Shown here: one piece after another, positions 47,097-51,363 of the stretch
Position numbering within the stretch: position 1 is the stretch's first letter
Layout: each line of letters begins with the position of its first letter
Assembly (NCBI GenBank): GCA_036703985.1
Contig: DATNQN010000077.1
Span: forward strand, 1-51,363
Source: Leptolyngbyaceae cyanobacterium
GTDB taxonomy: Bacteria > Cyanobacteriota > Cyanobacteriia > Cyanobacteriales > Aerosakkonemataceae
Direction: 5' to 3'
Length of the DNA stretch: 51,363 nt
The notes under the pieces: generated by a model
Databases searched by the model: none
The model's input: only the letters and a program-made list of their open reading frames with translations
What the model was told of the DNA's origin: nothing
Position numbers and translations under genes: made by a program

Positions 47097-47945
47097 TTAA
47101 GCAATTGCGATCGCCATCTCTTGATTACCATCATTTTCCTGCCGTTCCCTGGTTTCTTCTGATAAACGTTCGACAAAAATTTTCATCTGTTCCAACTGCA
47201 CCGAACCAAAAAAGGTTGCAAAAGAAACATCTGCGGCATCTCTTCCCGTACCAATTCGCACTAATCCATCCAGAGGTACTAAACGAGTCGGGTCAAATAA
47301 GTACCAGCGATCGCCTAAATAAGCCTCAAAACAAGCATGAAAATCTGGCGGATTTAACTTATAAGCATAAGTACTGACAAAGCGAGCGGGGATATTTAAA
47401 GCGCGACATAAAGCAATTCCTAAATGAGCAAAATCTCGACAAACACCCTTTCTTTCCATCGCCGTGTCGTAAGCCGAGGTTTGGGAATCGCTGCTACCAG
47501 AAAGATAAGTTACCTTTTCATAAATCCAATTACAAATCGCCGTTACTCTAGAATAACCGGGATATAAATGACTGAATTCACTCTGCACTAAGCCAAACAA
47601 TCGGTCTGATTGGCAGTAACGACTGGGATAAAGATAGCGCAGAGTTTCCATTGGTAAATCAGAAGGCGGTATTTCAGAAATCTCGTTAGGATCGCAATAA
47701 AAAGGGTATAATTCTACTGCCGCTTCATAATAAACTTCTAATTTTCCGGCTGGCGCGTTTATTCTGACATAGCGCGTACCATTAGATTCAATAGCAGTAT
47801 ATTCATCAAACTGGAAATGGGGATTAAAGTGTAATTTTTCTTGGCAAATATTTTGATATTGATTTTCGATTATTTGCAAATTAAATACTATAGTTGTAGG
47901 TGCAAGCACAGTGTAGTGCAATAGAGAACCGAGATTAAATTTCAT
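47097..47945 (-). CDS. Transglutaminase-like (cysteine protease fold) protein
   Basis: A 282-residue protein with a bacterial transglutaminase-like N-terminal beta region (about 1-100) and a papain-fold core. The catalytic triad is readable: Cys169 (RKGVCRDFAHLG), His203 (PDFHACFEAYLG) and Asp218 (WYLFDPTR). Most bacterial members are thought to be peptidases or amidases rather than cross-linkers; the substrate is unknown. No signal peptide is seen. It is downstream of clpC on the same strand but separated by a strong terminator and a 317-base gap, so it is expressed on its own. Confidence 0.86.
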   Translation of the reverse strand: MKFNLGSLLHYTVLAPTTIVFNLQIIENQYQNICQEKLHFNPHFQFDEYTAIESNGTRYVRINAPAGKLEVYYEAAVELYPFYCDPNEISEIPPSDLPMETLRYLYPSRYCQSDRLFGLVQSEFSHLYPGYSRVTAICNWIYEKVTYLSGSSDSQTSAYDTAMERKGVCRDFAHLGIALCRALNIPARFVSTYAYKLNPPDFHACFEAYLGDRWYLFDPTRLVPLDGLVRIGTGRDAADVSFATFFGSVQLEQMKIFVERLSEETRERQENDGNQEMAIAIA

Positions 47946-48057
47946 AGTAATTTTGAGTAGAGTTAACTATTTTAACTGTTCCGATCTTTTACGGCATCTA
48001 CCAACAGAATAGTATTGAAAACTAAACAGCTATAGTGCTTCCAGGTAAATGTAGTAC

Positions 48058-48125
48058 ATAGAAACTCGTTTTCTATCTTGTACTTCAGGTAAATGGAATC
48101 TGCGGTAAAAAGATACAGCAGATTC
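48058..48125 (-). promoter_or_regulatory. Structured leader candidate upstream of the transglutaminase-like gene
   Basis: Two perfect hairpins lie between the clpC terminator and the gene: GAATCTGC (48096-48103) with GCAGATTC (48118-48125), and ATAGAAA (48058-48064) with TTTCTAT (48070-48076). A direct repeat of TTC(C)AGGTAAATG occurs near 48039-48051 and 48084-48095. The function is unknown; it may be an untranslated leader or a small RNA. Confidence 0.35.
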
Positions 48126-48150
48126 TATCCTTACTACCAGTTCACTGCTT

Positions 48151-48191
48151 AATTAAAAAACGGTAGAAGTTATTTCTACCGTTTTTTAATT
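48151..48191. terminator. Strong bidirectional intrinsic terminator of clpC
   Basis: A perfect 18-base palindrome (AATTAAAAAACGGTAGAA at 48151-48168, its complement at 48174-48191) has a 5-base loop. The stem runs into six T's on either strand. It lies 72 bases past the clpC stop. Confidence 0.85.
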
Positions 48192-48262
48192 GTGATAACT
48201 AAATGGAATGTGAGTTAAGATTTGAGGTTCGTTAGTGACAAACCCCGATTAAAAACCGAAGA

Positions 48263-50731
48263 TTATTCTGCCGCTTGGGGTAGTAATTCCCGCTTTTCTC
48301 CTTGACGGACTTTCACGGTTCCTTGGTCGTCTACATCCACTACAGCGGTATCGCCATTTTGGATGCGTGCGGAAAGAATTTCTTCGGCAAGAACGTCTTC
48401 TAGGAGGCGCATAATCGCACGGCGTAAGGGTCTCGCACCGTAGCTGGGATTGTAACCTTCTTGCACCAAGCGATCTTTGAAGGCTTCCGTTACTTCCAGA
48501 ACGATTCCTTGTTCGCCCAGACGACTGAAGACTTCTTTGAGCATGATATCGGCAATCTCTTTCACTTCGTCCTTAGAAAGTTGACGGAAGACGATGATTT
48601 CGTCGATCCGGTTGAGGAATTCCGGACGGAAGTATTGTTTGAGTTCTTCATTCACTAAGGAACGAATGCGGTTGTATTGCGCTTCCGATTGGTTGTCTGA
48701 GAACTCGAAACCTAAGCTGCCGCCGCCTTTTTCAATGACCTTAGAACCGATGTTGGAGGTCATGATCAGCAGGGTGTTCTTGAAGTCTACGGTGCGTCCC
48801 TTGGCGTCGGTCAAACGACCATCTTCCAAGATTTGCAGCAGCATATTGAATACATCGGGGTGCGCTTTTTCGATTTCGTCGAACAGCACCACGGTGTAAG
48901 GACGACGGCGCACTGCTTCTGTTAGCTGACCGCCTTCGTTGTAACCAACGTAACCGGGAGGCGAACCGATCAGCTTGGAAACGGTGTGGCGTTCCATGTA
49001 TTCGGACATATCTAACCGAATCATGGCTTCTTCCGAACCGAAGAAGTAGGAAGCTAATGCTTTGGCTAGTTCTGTTTTCCCTACCCCGGTTGGGCCAGAG
49101 AATACAAAGCTAGCGATCGGGCGGTTGGGGTTTTTCAAACCAACTCTGGCGCGACGAATGGCGCGAGATACGGCAGTTACCGCATCTTCTTGACCGATCA
49201 AGCGCTGGTGCAGGGTGTCTTCCATGTGCAGCAGCTTTTCGGATTCCGATTCGGTCAGTTTGTTAACCGGTACGCCAGTCCAGGAAGCAACGATGTGAGC
49301 GATGTCTTCCTCTGTCACCACTGGCGATACTTCTTTGTCTTGAGAATCGGTTTTTTTGCTTTGGGAAATGGCGCGAATTTGGGATTTGATTTCCATTTCC
49401 CGATCGCGTAGTTCCCCTGCTCGATCGAAGTCTTGGGATCTCACTGCATCATCTTTTTCTTTGAGGACTTGACGCAGTTCTTTATCCAGTTCTTTAGCTG
49501 CTGGTGGCAGTTGGGAGTTTATAAGACGCACCCGCGAACCAGCTTCATCAATTAAGTCAATTGCTTTATCTGGCAAATATCGATCTGAGATGTAGCGATC
49601 GGATAGTTTAGCAGCCGCTTCCAAAGCTTCATCTAAAATTTTCAGCTTGTGGTGCTGTTCGTAGCGATCGCGCAGACCGTAGAGAATTTCTATAGTTTCA
49701 TCTACTGTTGGTTCGCCTACCATTACTGGTTGGAAGCGACGTTCTAAAGCAGCATCTCGTTCGATGTGCTTGCGGTATTCATCCAGAGTAGTGGCACCGA
49801 TGCACTGTAGTTCTCCTCTCGCCAATGCAGGTTTAAGGATATTCGCAGCATCGATCGCACCTTCTGCTGCACCAGCACCGATCAGAGTATGCACTTCATC
49901 GATTACTAGGATGACATTTCCCGCTTGGCGGATTTCATCCATAATTTTCTTCAGGCGCTCTTCAAATTCACCCCGATATTTAGTCCCCGCTACTAGCAAA
50001 CCAATATCAAGAGTGACTACCCGCTTGTCTTCTAAGATATCGGGAACGTCATTGTTGGCGATGCGTTGAGCTAGACCTTCTGCGATCGCGGTTTTACCTA
50101 CCCCTGGTTCCCCAATTAACACTGGGTTATTTTTGGTTCGGCGGCCCAAAATTTGGATTACCCGTTCGATTTCCCGCTGGCGACCTACTACTGGGTCTAG
50201 CTTGCCTTCCCCAGCCATCTGGGTTAGGTTCGAGCCAAACTCATCGAGAGTCGGTGTTTTAGTACGACCTGGCTGTACACCTGCGGTAACTTCCGTATTT
50301 TCACCCAACATCCGAATCACTTGAGTTCGGACTTTGGAGAGGTCAACGCCTAGATTTTCCAGTACTCTTGCTGCTACCCCTTCCCCTTCCCGGATCAGGC
50401 CCAAAAGCAGGTGTTCCGTGCCGATGTAGTTATGCCCTAGTTGACGTGCTTCTTCCAGGGATAACTCCAGAACGCGCTTTGCCCGTGGAGTAAACGGAAT
50501 TTCAACAGCAACGAATCCAGAACCCCGACCAATGATTTTTTCTACTTCAATACGAGCGTCTTTTAAATTGACGCCCATTGATTTGAGTACTTTGGCGGCG
50601 ACGCCAGTTCCTTCTCCAATTAGACCTAATAGGATCTGTTCTGTACCTACGAAGTTGTGTCCCAGGCGACGTGCTTCTTCCTGGGCCAGCATGATCACTT
50701 TAATTGCTTTTTCTGTAAAGCGTTCAAACAT
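48263..50731 (-). CDS. clpC: ATP-dependent Clp protease ATP-binding subunit ClpC
   Basis: An 822-residue Hsp100 unfoldase that feeds substrates to ClpP; it is essential in several cyanobacteria. The double Clp-N repeat is at about 1-145 ([24 protein letters not shown]), AAA1 has Walker A GEPGVGKT (207-214), a UVR middle region follows at about 425-465 ([20 protein letters not shown]), and AAA2 has Walker A GPTGVGKT (546-553) and an LGF loop of the ClpP-binding kind (GGGSLGFEF). Full length with no break. The next gene upstream is the truncated rimI on the same strand, 207 bases away. It is terminated by the palindrome at 48151-48191. Confidence 0.97.
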   Translation of the reverse strand: MFERFTEKAIKVIMLAQEEARRLGHNFVGTEQILLGLIGEGTGVAAKVLKSMGVNLKDARIEVEKIIGRGSGFVAVEIPFTPRAKRVLELSLEEARQLGHNYIGTEHLLLGLIREGEGVAARVLENLGVDLSKVRTQVIRMLGENTEVTAGVQPGRTKTPTLDEFGSNLTQMAGEGKLDPVVGRQREIERVIQILGRRTKNNPVLIGEPGVGKTAIAEGLAQRIANNDVPDILEDKRVVTLDIGLLVAGTKYRGEFEERLKKIMDEIRQAGNVILVIDEVHTLIGAGAAEGAIDAANILKPALARGELQCIGATTLDEYRKHIERDAALERRFQPVMVGEPTVDETIEILYGLRDRYEQHHKLKILDEALEAAAKLSDRYISDRYLPDKAIDLIDEAGSRVRLINSQLPPAAKELDKELRQVLKEKDDAVRSQDFDRAGELRDREMEIKSQIRAISQSKKTDSQDKEVSPVVTEEDIAHIVASWTGVPVNKLTESESEKLLHMEDTLHQRLIGQEDAVTAVSRAIRRARVGLKNPNRPIASFVFSGPTGVGKTELAKALASYFFGSEEAMIRLDMSEYMERHTVSKLIGSPPGYVGYNEGGQLTEAVRRRPYTVVLFDEIEKAHPDVFNMLLQILEDGRLTDAKGRTVDFKNTLLIMTSNIGSKVIEKGGGSLGFEFSDNQSEAQYNRIRSLVNEELKQYFRPEFLNRIDEIIVFRQLSKDEVKEIADIMLKEVFSRLGEQGIVLEVTEAFKDRLVQEGYNPSYGARPLRRAIMRLLEDVLAEEILSARIQNGDTAVVDVDDQGTVKVRQGEKRELLPQAAE

Positions 50732-50938
50732 GGCAGCTTTCCATCACCTGCTGAGTTCCGGTAAGCTGATTCTAACATAGGGAATTTGTTCGGCTGTCAT
50801 ACTCTTGAGGTAAAGAGCGAGTACGGATAGCCGATAGACAAAATTGGGGATCGACGTTTTTGAGTTAAGAGATTTTACTAAGTCGTCACAATTTTATTTA
50901 TTAAAGTTTTGTGTATTTGCCAATTGTTTATTTTCTAG

Positions 50939-51363
50939 TTATTGATGAATTAATTGGCAATGTAAATCCCAGCCAAATGAAGTAAGACAAAACTGAATTT
51001 GCTTCGACCATCGGGCTAGATTTTTGGCAAACTCCGGGTATTGAATCCCGCTTAGCCACAGAATTAAGGCATCTTCACCAGTATCTTGGTAATATCCTCG
51101 TCGCCGCCCTGCTACGCGAAAGCCATACTTTTCATACATAGATAACGCTGCTTGGTTAGAGACTTTTACCTCTAGGGTTGCTCTTTCTAAACCGCGTTGT
51201 TTGGCTGAGGACAACAAATATAATAGCAGTGCTTGCCCCAAACCTTGACGGCGATAATTGGGATGCACCGCCACGATCGTAATATGAGCCTCTTCCAGAA
51301 TAGCCCAAAGACATCCTAGCCCTAAAATGGGGGGATGGGGGGATGGGCAGGTGGGGGGATGGG
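50939..51363 (-). CDS. rimI: Ribosomal protein alanine N-acetyltransferase RimI-like (5'-truncated)
   Basis: The C-terminal part of a GNAT acetyltransferase. The acetyl-CoA loop RRQGLGQALLLYLL and the downstream ERATLEVKVSNQAALSMYEKYGF are typical of RimI. A GTG at 51274 could start a shorter product, but family sequence continues upstream of it (GLGCLWAILEEAHITIVAVHP), so the gene runs off the window edge. Beyond that, the frame stays open through a CCCCCCAT repeat (51328-51363), encoding a Pro/His-rich stretch that is either an in-frame insertion or an assembly artefact at the edge. A C-terminal extension (about 35 residues after ALILWLSG) follows the core fold. Confidence 0.82.
   Translation of the reverse strand, partial: HPPTCPSPHPPILGLGCLWAILEEAHITIVAVHPNYRRQGLGQALLLYLLSSAKQRGLERATLEVKVSNQAALSMYEKYGFRVAGRRRGYYQDTGEDALILWLSGIQYPEFAKNLARWSKQIQFCLTSFGWDLHCQLIHQ
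51328..51363. repeat. CCCCCCAT short tandem repeat at window right edge
   Basis: On the - strand, 8-base CCCCCCAT units occur within the open frame of rimI. The same kind of repeat is at the left edge and at 459-479. Confidence 0.75.

Overview
The window is a 51.4 kb piece of a cyanobacterial chromosome. The evidence is the many GCGATCGC (HIP1-type) octamers, families found mostly in cyanobacteria (DUF928, DUF1825, FHA-domain proteins with a cyanobacterial C-terminus, TPR-CHAT proteins, a DHH-CBS-nucleotidyltransferase fusion), a carotenoid oxygenase, and CCCCATC short tandem repeats. The signalling load and large surface proteins suit a filamentous, Oscillatoriales-like organism, but no single gene fixes the genus. 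Both window edges lie inside CCCCATC repeats that also sit inside reading frames, so the first and last genes are cut. This would fit an assembly contig that broke at repeats.

Layout. (1) 1-2450: a 5'-truncated tRNA nucleotidyltransferase fusion. (2) 2662-21798, all + strand: a chemoreceptor, a CHASE2 adenylate cyclase, then two tandem copies of a three-gene cassette, DUF928 exported protein / FHA beta-helix surface protein / TPR-CHAT protease-like protein (6347-13380 and 13589-21798). (3) 22044-35868, all - strand: an alpha/beta hydrolase and a phosphoribosyltransferase set among signalling genes: REC-GAF-PAS-GGDEF-EAL, a single-domain response regulator, a REC-winged helix-HPt-REC-REC-GGDEF protein, a pseudo-HisKA-EAL protein, and a multi-PAS/GAF histidine kinase. 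(4) 36368-38939, + strand: a carotenoid oxygenase and an aldo/keto reductase. (5) 39015-51363: housekeeping genes, namely tyrS-pyrF-hypothetical, PBP1A, DUF1825, TM2 and helix-hairpin-helix proteins, lepB, a small conserved protein, a transglutaminase-like protein, clpC and a truncated rimI.

The most interesting system is the duplicated DUF928-FHA-CHAT cassette. All three products carry N-terminal export signals or anchors. Both CHAT proteins keep the His/Cys dyad, and both FHA proteins end in the same domain, which holds the only two cysteines of each. No TpsB-type transporter is encoded here. A working idea (inference) is a cell-surface fibre or adhesin with a dedicated exported caspase-like protease and a small DUF928 partner, duplicated so that a second, longer fibre with a PPC-like insertion and four ~120-residue super-repeats could diverge. 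The adjacent chemoreceptor and CHASE2 cyclase could be its sensory side.

The second notable block is the cyclic-di-GMP/phosphorelay cluster. Its two GGDEF domains are degenerate (GIDEF, GLTEF) while both EAL domains look intact, and one EAL protein carries a histidine-kinase dimerisation region whose phospho-accepting His is Tyr. No tRNA, rRNA, CRISPR array, intact insertion sequence or prophage was seen.
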